This document shows, in pieces, positions 54,147 through 63,875 of a stretch of DNA of 64,000 nucleotides. The notes under the pieces were generated by a model that searched no databases, was not told the origin of the DNA, and saw nothing but the letters and a program-made list of their open reading frames with translations. The DNA is from Apoda limacodes. Lineage: Eukaryota > Arthropoda > Insecta > Lepidoptera > Limacodidae. The DNA lies in assembly GCA_946406115.1 (NCBI GenBank), contig OX291542.1:1822959-1886958 (forward strand), written 5' to 3'. A program made the position numbers and the translations under genes. Position 1 is the first letter of the stretch; every line of letters starts with the position of its first letter.

Positions 54147-56081
54147 GCTATGTCGTTTTTGTATGTGCTCAAAATTATTCCGACATCACAATGCGCATAC
54201 AATATTCTGAAATTTAATGATTCGCAAGGTTTTTATTTTGATAAAAAATATGATATGCAGTTAATCCGAGATGACTGGAAATTAGTCGTCTATTACGACA
54301 TGGATCCTTATTGGCAGGGCATAGATGCGTTCAGCAAGTATATAAAATGTTTAAAACACAAATGATCGTTTATTAAAGGGCAAGCCCCCTGTGACGCAAT
54401 CATACTACAATTACGACACGGATATTCCGAGCTGCAGCATTACAATCATATGCTCCTGACTCAGCATTCCCGCAGACGACGTGGACCTATTAATGGTATA
54501 GGTAACGTAGCTATTACCTGTTCGGCGTATTAGATGACAAGTTCGCAGAAAAGTACCAAAGAGACACTTCACTGCTACAAGGATATCAAAAACATTAACA
54601 TGAAAAAATCAAACTTCAATCATAGAAGCAGAATTTAACTTACTAAAAAGATCTGAAGAAACTATGAACAAACAGAAAAAAAATCATTAATCAATATTTT
54701 ATTCAACTGGAAAATGCTACAAATGTAATTAGCTAATAATTACAAATATCATTTCAAATAAATGACTTTACACTTGTGTCAGTAACAGCAAGTAATTTAC
54801 TGCAATCTTTACAAAACATGCAAGAAACCATACTGGATACTATAACCAATATATATCATGGTAAATTCAATATCCATTTACTAACTCCAGAACAACTACG
54901 GACGGAGTTAACGATTATCTCGAGTCAAATACCTAAAGAGCTGGCATTACCTATAGATAACCTACAATCAGAAATTAAGAGCATATACCACCTTCTAAAA
55001 GTTAAAGCTAGATTTATACAAAATCAATTATTATTTGAGATATCCCTACCCCTCATCACCAGAGACACATATGAGATGTTTGAAAATAATTTCTATCCCA
55101 CAAAAAATAAACGATAGCTCAGCTTATGCTATTCCGGTATCTGAGTACGTAGCAATAAATTTAGCTAAAGATGCCTATATACCTGTGCATTACCATGATA
55201 TACAAGGATGTGACCACAACGAAAAGGATATATATTTATGCTCTACTCAAAGACAAGTATATTTTATGAAACATGATGATAGTTTATGTGAAAAAGATCA
55301 GCAATACAAACAGTATGAAAGAAAGATGAAGAAATGTATGAACGATTGGGTTGAATTAAATGAATTAAATAAATATTTATATTTTTGTTGCCACTCTTGG
55401 CATTTACGCATAATGTGCAAAGATCAAGTCTGATCAGAAACGCTGATCGCGGCCGGTATCATCAGTATAGAACCTGGTTGTATGATCAAAACAAACGAGT
55501 TTACAGTTCACGCTCAAAATCCAAAGCAAAGTTTGCTTAAAAGTAAGCCAGACATACAGGCACCTGACATAAATCCTATCAACAATATAGTGAACATATC
55601 ACTGACCAGTTATCCTGTTATTGAGTTGACCAACACTACTTCCAAAAAACTAGCAGACCTTGAACAAAAAATTAAGGATTTGAAAGAAAATGCAGTACTG
55701 GACGGCGACATATCTTATCATAATGTCCATCACTACACCCTGATATATGTAATAATTGTTATTGCCACGTGTATCGGAGCGGCCTATGTGTGGCGGCGCC
55801 TGAGGCGGCCGCTTGTTGGAGAACGGGCAGAAGCAGCCAGCGCGGCGGAGACAACAGCGGACGGTGCGGAACCAGCCACAGACAGCACGGGCTCGCCTGA
55901 ATCTGTGCCTACGTCAGCAATCAGTGCTAGTGTGTGTTTTCAGTGTAAACGTTATAGCAATAGTAATATACAGTGCGCGAGTGTTAGTGAACGTATACCT
56001 AGTGTTTACCGTAACACAAGTAATAAGACAACTTCTCCTCTACCGCGTAGAAACGCTTTTGTAGACGAAGACTGTGTGTAG
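54147..56081 (+). pseudogene. Env-like region of the BEL element, F-type envelope layout, broken
   Basis: Four frame pieces are seen: 54,150-54,365; 54,776-55,117; about 55,090-55,433; and 55,482-56,081. Between the first two, 54,471-54,482 codes Arg-Arg-Arg-Arg, followed by GPINGIGNVA. This is a furin-type cleavage site and the Gly/Ile-rich start of a fusion segment, as in baculovirus F proteins and errantivirus Env. The second piece is rich in Leu/Ile and may form a helical heptad region. The last has TLIYVIIVIATCIGAAYVW (about 55,736-55,792) as a membrane anchor, then a basic tail with RRLRRP and a low-complexity Ala/Glu/Ser-rich end. Stops and frameshifts occur near 54,365, 54,530, 55,090 and 55,431. 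It cannot be expressed as one protein. Confidence 0.7.
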
Positions 56082-56209
56082 TACTAGTATATAAGTATTT
56101 CGTTTTAATTTTTAGATCATAAGATTATTTTTTTATCACCTTATATCATTCCATCATTCATTATTCGAAAGCAATACTTTTTTTTTACTTTTTCTGGCCG
56201 TCGGGAGAA

Positions 56210-56400
56210 TGTACGGGACAACACCGTACATAACTCGCGGTCGGCGCAGTCAGCATTTTCATAGTACAAAAATTTCCACAATTTCAGTTCGCAATCGGCC
56301 AGCAATCGCGCCACGAGTTACTTAGCAAATAATTTAGTTTAGCATTCTTATAAGCAAATATATTTTAATTTACTAAGACTTTTTTTATTATTTATCAATC
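56210..56400 (+). mobile_element. Candidate BEL 3' LTR (at least partial)
   Basis: It starts 'TGTACGGGACAACACCGTAC', itself a 7-bp hairpin, right after a purine-rich 'gtcgggagaa' that could be the polypurine tract, and 129 bp after the env stop. The end is uncertain because a minus-strand SINE head overlaps from about 56,398. There is no second LTR in the window to compare. Confidence 0.5.
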
Positions 56401-56455
56401 ACCTCCGGGTAACTCATACAGTAGTCTGGTGCATTAACCACTCAGCAGAACCGGT
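56398..56455 (-). mobile_element. tRNA-derived SINE head fragment
   Basis: The minus strand reads 'gctgagtggttaatgcacca', 'gactactgtatgag' and 'cccggaggt', the order of lepidopteran tRNA-SINE heads around the A box. The B box is missing. Confidence 0.4.
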
Positions 56456-56737
56456 TGTCAAATGAATGGCATTGCTAGGTAAAACGCCAATTATGTAATG
56501 TGGATAGATATAGTATTACTACGTACGTACTTAGCCTGTGGTAATATGTTATTGACTGACGCTATTTTTTTAAAAGTAATGTTGCTAAATATGTTTATAT
56601 AAATGCTATTGTACAAGAAAACCACACCGAAATACGGCAAATTGATAATGACTTTTATCACTTATAATATACTGAGGTTTCTAAATTAGTAGTGTACAAT
56701 GTCCGGCCCGGTCCATACGTTCCTGAAACTTTATAAA
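56456..56737. other. Unassigned AT-rich DNA
   Basis: No supported feature. Confidence 0.4.
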
Positions 56738-56828
56738 CTTATTGTTTGTTTACATTTGGTCAACAGAACGATTTCAATGTCTATGCGATGTCGTAGCTCT
56801 CAATGCCGTCAATAGAACGCACCTATAG
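56738..56828. repeat. Second copy of the MITE-like repeat half
   Basis: 'attgtttgtttacatttggt' through 'tgcgatgtc.tagctctcaatgc' matches 13,838-13,928. The left half of the element is absent. Confidence 0.75.
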
Positions 56829-57340
56829 TTTATGTTTGAAAACGAAACGCATTTCCGGGGATTCCCGCAAATAACGTATAAGTTTATGTACGTACTCGCT
56901 TAGAACCGAGTGGGGAAATTACCGCGAGCTATACACTTGTCCTCATTTATTCCGTCAATCTCTTGTGTCGTTTCTGTAAGATTGACGATTAGACGTATTG
57001 TAAGCAAAGCAAGTTAATGTTTGTGTTACCGTTGATCCAGCAGACACACAACATTGAGCAGCTAACATTCAATATCATCGTTAACATTCGTAAGGCCGGA
57101 TTTAGAGGTCTGGAGGCCTCGGGGCAAGAAAGGACTCGAGGCCCCCTGAGCCCAAATTATTTTCCAAATAACATCGCTATTTTTGACAACGAGTTATATA
57201 TATATATATATATATATATAACGTTCACGGAATAGCGATGTTGTGAAATAACGTTATAATTTTAGCGCTACCTGAATATTTATATAGCACGCGCTATTCG
57301 TTGCAAGTAAATAGCTTGCAATATATATCAGCTATACGTT
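56829..57340. other. Unassigned DNA with an interspersed-repeat segment and a (TA)n run
   Basis: About 57,092-57,230 ('aaggccggatttagaggtct' ... 'tttccaaataacatcgcta') looks like a common lepidopteran repeat. (TA)n lies at 57,196-57,220. Confidence 0.4.
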
Positions 57341-57351
57341 ATATTAACTAC

Positions 57352-57415
57352 CACTAGTAGGTAAAGGTAAAACAGCGCAAACAATATCAAAGGAAAAGAT
57401 GTTTACCTACTAGTG
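57352..57415. repeat. Perfect 14-bp inverted repeat
   Basis: 'cactagtaggtaaa' at 57,352-57,365 is mirrored by 'tttacctactagtg' at 57,402-57,415, with a 36-bp spacer. Confidence 0.85.
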
Positions 57416-57649
57416 TTCACCCGATTTTTTTCCTCTATGTCGAATTATCGTAACTCCCGGATTCTCGGATTTGCATGGAAAGTAAAAGCTTTCTGCATAA
57501 AATGTAAAATAAATTCTACATATCATAGATATAGATAGGTATCCAGAATAAAAAAAATATTTATATAAAGGTCATTTTATTATAAAAATTAAATTGGCTG
57601 AATCGTATGGAAAAAGGAGTAGAAATAAATAATTTTAATATAATTAGAA

Positions 57650-58137
57650 ATAGCTCAAAATTATGTGGACTGTATTTCTCTGGCCAACGTTTACTGACAT
57701 CTACTGATTTTAGGGCATCTTAAGCCTTTTTTTCTCCAGTTACAGTTAGCAAACGTATTCCGTACCTTGATATAAAATTTTGGAACCACCCATCAGTGGC
57801 TTTAAAGTTGGAATTCTTATATATTGTTTCATAGAAAGTTAAAGCTCTTTCCGAATAATATCTGCATTAAGAGGCATATTACATATTACGGGCTCGTTCT
57901 TGAAGAAACCACGTATACAATGCATCAAGAGGATACTCTCTAATCTTAATTATCTGTCGTGAACTCGTCCCGGAGTCAATAGTGTTAGCGAAGTTTTCGA
58001 TCTTCTCGCGATTTTTTTTATACCTTAAATTGTTGCACGGCCTATACCATATTTTCCAGCTAACTTTATCTGATTTTCTCCACTTTCCAACTTTCGTAAA
58101 CTTTCTATTTTTTTAATTAAACTTAATGTTTTGTGTT
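57650..58137 (-). pseudogene. Pogo/Tigger-type transposase N-terminus (CENP-B-like DNA-binding region), decayed
   Basis: On the minus strand from about 58,137: KTLSLIKKIESLRKLESGEN followed by QIKLAGKYGIGRATI, a CENP-B/psq-type helix-turn-helix. After a frameshift come KNREKIENFANTID, then YPLDALYTWFLQERARN, MPLNADIIRKEL and FKATDGWFQNFISRYGIRLL, which form the second (HTH_Tnp_Tc5-like) DNA-binding domain. It ends around SVDVSKRWPEKYSPHNF. Stops occur after GRATI, after RARNM, after RKEL and after GEKKA, together with at least two frameshifts. The DDE catalytic part is not present. The conserved words are in the right order and leave little doubt about the family. Confidence 0.75.
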
Positions 58138-58960
58138 GTGACGATACAATAATTATGCCTTAACATTTTTGTAATACAATGTTTGTTTTATTCAAGTTTT
58201 AGCGCGAAGATTTTCATTAGTAAATAATTCTCAATGGACGTACTAGCAAAAGCAAAATGCATCTTTAAATTAGAATGGCGCGTTCAAATATTCAAGTTCA
58301 GTAATTTTAAACATTAGATGAGAAGTTATGATTTATTTTATGAAAGGTTTAAAGCTACCAAAATATAAGTACAAATGACTAAAATGTAAAATATTAAGTT
58401 ATGAACTTACGAATTATAGACATCAACACAGAATTAATTGTTAAATGTAGGTAGTAATCTAACTTCCTATTTATGAATTCGGACTCAGACAAAATAAAGT
58501 TGCGTAAAATTTTGAACCTGTGGCGCGAGAATGGATGGTTTAAAGCTAACTATGATTGGGTGTTTGATTGGAACTAAAGTTTTATAATGTTGAATATAAC
58601 CGCGGAAGTTTAAGTTACTTACAACTTCTATAATATTGAAAACACCCGCGAAACTTACCTAAGTGAGTCGCTTAACAACCATTAGGGTAGCCTCATACAA
58701 TAAATATTCTAACAATAATAGTTGTCTTGATTTTCACGTATTCTGTATAATGGTAAGACGTGTTAGTTTATTTGAAATTACCCGGGGTTTGTTAAAACTT
58801 TACGAACATTTAGAACATAATATTAATATTCTCTTAGTTTAGGATAATTGGGCCGTTTTATCTACACCGTTCATATTAATCTAGGACTCTATAATAGTAC
58901 CCCAACCAACATAACTAGAATTATACTTAAAAGATATTCTTTTTTCTTTGTTAATATTAA
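58138..58960. other. AT-rich DNA, nothing recognised
   Basis: No supported feature. Confidence 0.4.
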
Positions 58961-58964
58961 TTAA

Positions 58965-59010
58965 GGCCGGACATCAGGCGGATCGTAAGCTTGTTTGCCA
59001 CTTTTGTACT
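58965..59010 (+). mobile_element. LINE-A 3' terminal scrap
   Basis: 'acatcaggcggatcgtaagc' and 'ttgtttgccact' match the last 45 bp before the LINE-A tail. Confidence 0.6.
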
Positions 59011-59564
59011 ATAAACACTTCGCACGCGGGGTGCGTCCAGCTTGTTGATTCTTCGAAAAAGTGGTCCGTCTGAACTATCGCAATAATTAGTTACTATGAC
59101 GCGGACGTCCAGTGTGTGTGTTCTGTACTGACACTGAGTGCGACACTTTGTGTATCACTACGGAGTACGGAACTATAAGCAGGTACCTTTTTTTTTTGAT
59201 TTATGTTTATTTAAGCTGTCGAAAATTCTTGTCTTAGTGGCGTTGAAGAATTTCTTTCACTTGAAAGTAAGTAAGTCAAAACTGTGTATTTTTTACGAAG
59301 ACAAATATATTTTTAATCTAAAAATGAAAAACCCATCGAAATTGGTGAAGTAATTTTTGAAAAGGATTTGGCATACTTGTGTTTAATTTCCACAGTCACA
59401 TTATATAAAATGGGATTCACAGCACAGTTCACGGTCGGCCGACCCGTGTCGTAACTTTAACGTAACATTCTTGTAGAATTATAAACAGTAACTAGCCATT
59501 ATACAATTGATAACCTCGCTTTATTTTTCAAATAAATAAACACATATAAACACATGTTTTATCA
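59011..59564. other. Unassigned DNA
   Basis: Includes a less AT-rich part at 59,010-59,140. No gene was seen. Confidence 0.4.
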
Positions 59565-59640
59565 CATCTATTCAAAAAATCTAATAACTTCTTTCTTGAA
59601 GAACTCCACACTGTAGTCCTTGCAGAAAACCTCGTAAAAA
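59565..59640 (-). mobile_element. LINE-A internal 3' UTR/coding scrap
   Basis: 'aaaatctaataacttctttc' to 'gtagtccttgcagaaaacct' matches the LINE-A region coding FFKKEVIRF. Both ends are truncated. Confidence 0.65.
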
Positions 59641-60076
59641 GGGATTAAAGTTGCACTTCAAAGTGCTCTAGGGACGCAAAGTGATTTCAATTTGGAATGT
59701 GGATTATAGAGATCGATCCAGAACATCAGCGATCGAGCTGGTTGGCCACTCGCGAACCTAATAAAAAAAAAGTTTGTGAAAAATTTTAAATTGCGTGAAA
59801 TGTATTATTTCGCCTTTGAAATTGTTTACTGAAATACGTATTTATGTTGATACTTTTATTAAAAAAAAGTGCGTTTTCCTCAATAAGTGATAATTAAATA
59901 AATAAATTCTATTCTTATTTATAAGTTTTATCTCTTTCTCATAGAGGGTGATAAAAAGTAGAGTGTATCATTCGGTCGCAAAGTTCTTTGAATCCCTCGC
60001 TGCGCTCCGGATTCTACCTTAGAATACAATACTTTTAATTTTCACTTGCATTTTGGCCTAAATTTAAAATTTAAAA
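59641..60076. other. Unassigned AT-rich DNA
   Basis: No supported feature. Confidence 0.4.
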
Positions 60077-60262
60077 TTATTTTGCTATAGGAATATCGAC
60101 GCTTTTTGTCTGAGCGTCATTCAGTTTTTGGTTTTTACGTTGAAAATATCTAATTTGTTTAGATAAAATCGAACGTTCTCTTTCACACTCGTCGATTTTA
60201 GCATTAAGCGTTTGTACTGAAATTGAGTTCATAGGAGCGCAATCGCCAACGCTCCACCTCAC
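60077..60262 (-). CDS. Short frame with coiled-coil-like composition, unrecognised
   Basis: 61 codons containing LNAKIDECERERSILSKQI and RYFQRKNQKLND. Charged and heptad-like, it could be a short coiled coil or a relic exon. No splice sites or promoter can be assigned and I do not recognise a family. Confidence 0.2.
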   Translation of the reverse strand: MRWSVGDCAPMNSISVQTLNAKIDECERERSILSKQIRYFQRKNQKLNDAQTKSVDIPIAK

Positions 60263-61546
60263 TCTGTGCAGTTAGATACATACTACCAAATCTTGTAATG
60301 TGTGTTACTTACTGTGTATGTATGGAATGTTTCTGGTGAGAAGCTATGTCAACATAAATGGTATCTAATCGACTCATCATTATTTATGGGAGTGCGCCGC
60401 ACCAGCGCTCCTTATGGGAGTGCGCCGCACCAGCGCTCCTTAGAACAAGCCGCCTCCGTTTATAACATGTTAAATATGTTTGTCTGCTATAGCTATACTT
60501 TAGTAACAGCTTCCTTAATAAAATCGTCATTCATTAACTAAAATAATAACAAATTAATTGTGGAGTACAATCACAACCGTAAGTCTTTTCCATTATTTTG
60601 TTTAAGTTATTTTTTTGATCTTTAAACCTTTACGGTTTTCATCCCCAGGAGGGGGTAGCCAGTGGTTGGACACGCACCCACATTATTATTTAGGGGATTG
60701 TTACTTTTCACCAACTACTTTAGTCCTACATGACAGTATAGGTGAGTCTATCACTATCACCACAACAGTGCTTGTGATGCAATATATCTGAAGGAGTCTT
60801 TATATATGTCGACGATAAAAGGGTCAACTTGATTTTTGGTAAAGGGTCAATCCTTTTTAACTCTGTTAAATCAGAGTTCACGTACAAATCCCACGCGGAC
60901 GAAGTAGCGGTTAAAGGCTCATAGTAGTATGAATTTTCTTTGCCACTAGCAACGAATCAAATGGCCTAAATGTATGGTAAAAATATAAACATCAAATCTT
61001 AGAGCATGGGCATATAAAATCACGAAAAAATGCTAGGCTGATGTTTGGTACGCATGAGGTTGTTATTACATACAAGGCGGCTGATATTTGGAAAATACCA
61101 CAAAATTCACAAAAACATGTTTTGTTTTATAGTTTTAAAAGTATTTTGTCATTTTTATGCATAATAAAGCAATCTCAATATTACAAGCTACAAGTAACGA
61201 GTGACAGTCTAAGGTTATTGTTTATTATGAGAACGTAGTAATCATTTAAAGTCAAAAAAAAAGTTAGGGGGCTGATGTATGGCTCATTCGCCTACATAAA
61301 ACTAGTTTTAATTTACATTTTTGTTACTCCTTACTAATTCTTCAATAACATAATAACTTGTTGATAAAATGCATGCGACTCAAAAGAACAATACTTATCA
61401 TGTCTTATTTTTGAGAAATAATATATTTATTTAATTGTAATTTACGCGGAAAATCGATTTTAAGGAAGCGCGCCAGAGAGCAAATAATGTAGCCAATAAA
61501 TTATGTGTATCTATATAATAACTGCGTTACCGCGTCACCCTCACCC
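60263..61546. other. Unassigned DNA with a 29-bp duplication and a Helitron-like scrap
   Basis: A 29-bp block containing 'gggagtgcgccgcaccagcg' is repeated twice at about 60,386-60,442. The words 'cccacgcggacgaag' near 60,890 resemble the 3' end of lepidopteran Helitron-derived repeats. No gene was seen. Confidence 0.4.
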
Positions 61547-61620
61547 ATGGAGCCACCTGTGCGCTGTCCGCTGTGTATACAGATGCAAGCGAGTTTGCAC
61601 ACGTTGCTGGGTCACAAAAG
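61547..61620 (+). CDS. Possible first coding exon of a zinc-finger-type protein
   Basis: ATG at 61,547 opens a frame reading MEPPVRCPLCIQMQASLHTL then LGHK, followed immediately by a GTAACC donor-like site at 61,621. The Cys-x2-Cys then His and His spacing resembles a degenerate C2H2 finger. A TATA-like run lies 35 bp upstream. No second exon was found. It may be a relic or chance. Confidence 0.25.
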
Positions 61621-62189
61621 GTAACCATTAGCGGTCATGATGAGTCGAACACAAATGTCTGGAAAAGAGAATGTACTTTTTGCAGTAATGAGATAATTAT
61701 TCTGCTGCAATGGAATTACTTTCATAGTACTACATGTTTTACCTACTTTATCCCGTCCCTATACCTACATCATCTTTATTAACTATTTTGATAGCTACTG
61801 TTCTATAACAGTTACTGCAAACTCATCTGCCTAATTACGATCACTTTTTAATGATCGATGACTTTATAATAAATAAAAAAAACATTGTGTAGCTCAATTA
61901 ACTTAAGTATCCTTATTCTTTACCCCACCTCCCTCGACTAGACCTTACCTTATCCTCACACTCTGATAATAGTGGAAAAAAAAAGGATGGAGGAATTCAT
62001 CCAATACCTGTTAGACTACTACTACTTTTAGGCGGCTGGCCTCAAAACTTTGTTGTCGTGAACTCCGTGATAACTGATATTTTTTAGCTTCGAAAGCTCG
62101 GGTTTGGTTGCAAAGGAGGTTGCGAAGATGCAGTTTATGCAGCTCGCACTTTCTTTCTTCTTTGGATGAGGTATTTTTAAAAATGATTT
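61621..62189. other. Unassigned AT-rich DNA
   Basis: The right end may include more of the RT relic that starts at about 62,190. Confidence 0.35.
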
Positions 62190-62760
62190 AAATATATTGA
62201 ACAAGGGGTGGTGCATTACTAAACGGAATTTATAAAGTAACACCGGAGATATACGGTTATATGTGGCAAGGTTACGGCGTCCCTTCAAAATTATTTTTTG
62301 ATCATAATGAAATCTTGTCTAGTGTAGGATGCCAACAAGGAGATCGACTTGGGCCTGCTGCGTTTAGTTTTGCATTTTAGCCTATCATTTGATATCTAAT
62401 TGTAATGTTTGTTTGTTTAGATGTTTGTTTAGATGTTTGTTTAGATGTTTGTTTAGATGTCGGGTCCATTGGAGGAGCTGCGTCTTCTGTGTTGGAGCAT
62501 CTCCAAAATATTATTCAACGTTTTAAGATTTTTTTTATTGGACTGTGACTAAATTTTGAAAAATGTGAGGTATTTTTTCTGAACACACAAAAAAAACAAT
62601 TCTTGACAACTTAAATTCGATAACTCCAAACATATCAATAAAACCACATTGACTGTACCAGGTTCTCCAATTTTTGAAGATGCATTTCCTTTGAGGTAAA
62701 TTTGAACTTGACATTTTTAATGAATTTTCTAACCGCTTCATTAAAATCGAAGCACGCATG
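62190..62760 (+). pseudogene. Reverse transcriptase relic with a microsatellite at the catalytic box
   Basis: Forward frames give IYKVTPEIYGYMWQGYGVPS, then FFDHNEILSSVGCQQGDRLG, followed by PAAFSFAF. After a short gap comes a (GTTTGTTTAGAT)n microsatellite at about 62,406-62,461, then VGSIGGAASSVLEHLQNIIQ and LNFEKCEVFFLN. The order Gln-Gln-Gly-Asp, a missing Asp-Asp box, then Ile-Gly-Gly and an Asn-Phe-x-Lys-Cys strand fits an RT family common in arthropods whose catalytic motif is Tyr-Leu-Asp-Asp-Gly. The clade is unresolved. Frameshifts and stops are frequent. Confidence 0.65.
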
Positions 62761-62767
62761 GTTTTTT

Positions 62768-63875
62768 TTATACCACTAAGGTGGCAAACAAGCTAGAAAA
62801 CAAGCTGGTTCTCTTGATGGAAAGCGGTCACCGAGGCCTATGGACGCTTGCAGCATCAGGGGTATTAGTCGCGCGTTGCCGACCCTTAAAAAATCTAATA
62901 ACTTCTTATCAAAAGAACCCCATACTGTAGTCCTTAGAAAAAACCTTGGCAGGGAGCTCATTCCACAACCTAAGCGATCGCGGGAGGAAGTTTTTCTGAA
63001 ACCGTATGGTGTACGTGATTATTTCGGTTCTTAAGTGTGAGAATGAATTCCCTGCCGATGGTGATGATGGAGAATGAATGGTACAAAGTAGCCGTAGGCA
63101 TAATTTCGAACAATTTCTTAAAACACAAATCATTTTAAAAGCGTTAGAACACAGAGAGTGAGGCAAAACCTCTCCTCATACTTAAGGGCTTGATACGGCA
63201 AGTGAGTTGGGATCGTCGGCAATTCTTGAACCGAGTCAAATAGGCCTAGCTGGTATAAGGTGCATCCGCCCAGAAATGGCTATACTCCATATGGGGCTAA
63301 ACTTGCGACTAGTAAGGCAACAACCTTTGCCTAGACGTGAAGCACTGCTTCGCTCTGTTGAGTACACCAAGTTTTTTGGACGCCAGTTTCACCTTGTCTA
63401 GCAAATGATCTCGGAACTGAACATTGCTGGAGATTTCAACACCCAGGATTCCAATGCCCTTGCCCAATGGAGAAAGGAGTGTTTTGAAATTGTGGGACCA
63501 CAGTGAATGGGGTTTTCTTAGCGGTGAACACACCGACTTGTGTCTTTGTAGGCATGAATCGAACCAAGTCCCCAGTCAAAGACCTTGGACAGAGTGGTCT
63601 CGATTTGAGACACAAGTTCCCCACGCTTATCCTTCACAACGGAAAGAGGGATGTTTGCTCGACCCGTGTTATAAGCGTCTCCAGTACTGTCATCTGCATA
63701 GCAATGTATGTTGTTGATGTCCAACATGTCATTGATATGCAGTAGAAACAGCGTAGAAGACAGCACAGAGCCCTCGGGACATCTGCATTAATGTCCATGC
63801 TATCAGAGCAACTACCGTCAACTACGGCTTGTATGCGTCTGCCGGACTAAAAGCTAGCCACCCATTTGCACAAAC
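62768..63875 (-). pseudogene. LINE-A copy 7: 1.1-kb 5'-truncated RT pseudogene
   Basis: The minus strand runs from about 63,875 (KWVASF, then a stop, then SGRRIQAVVDGSCSDSMDIN) through LFLLHINDMLDINNIH and CYADDSTGDAY, where the catalytic box is intact at about 63,690-63,705. FTAKKTPFTVVPQFQNTP and LASKKLGVLNRAKQ follow, then the C-terminal blocks to the 3' end 'ccaccttagtggtata' at 62,768. Several frameshifts and a small duplication near 62,790 ('aaacaagct' twice) are present. The 5' end abuts the next LINE 3' end without spacer. Confidence 0.85.

Larger units (their letters stand above)
44347..56400 (+). mobile_element. BEL/Pao LTR retrotransposon with env-like region, nested and degenerate
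   Basis: The order along the plus strand is gag, DUF1758-type protease, RT, RNase H, [insertion 47,938-49,489], connection and integrase H2C2/D1, [insertion about 50,263-53,163], integrase D2/E, DUF5641-like C-terminus, env-like region and candidate 3' LTR. Without the two insertions it spans about 7.6 kb, the usual size for the family. The 5' LTR and gag start are missing at the LINE-A junction. Every domain carries frameshifts or stops. This is an old endogenous copy of a retrovirus-like insect element; only its parts are described below. Confidence 0.9.
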
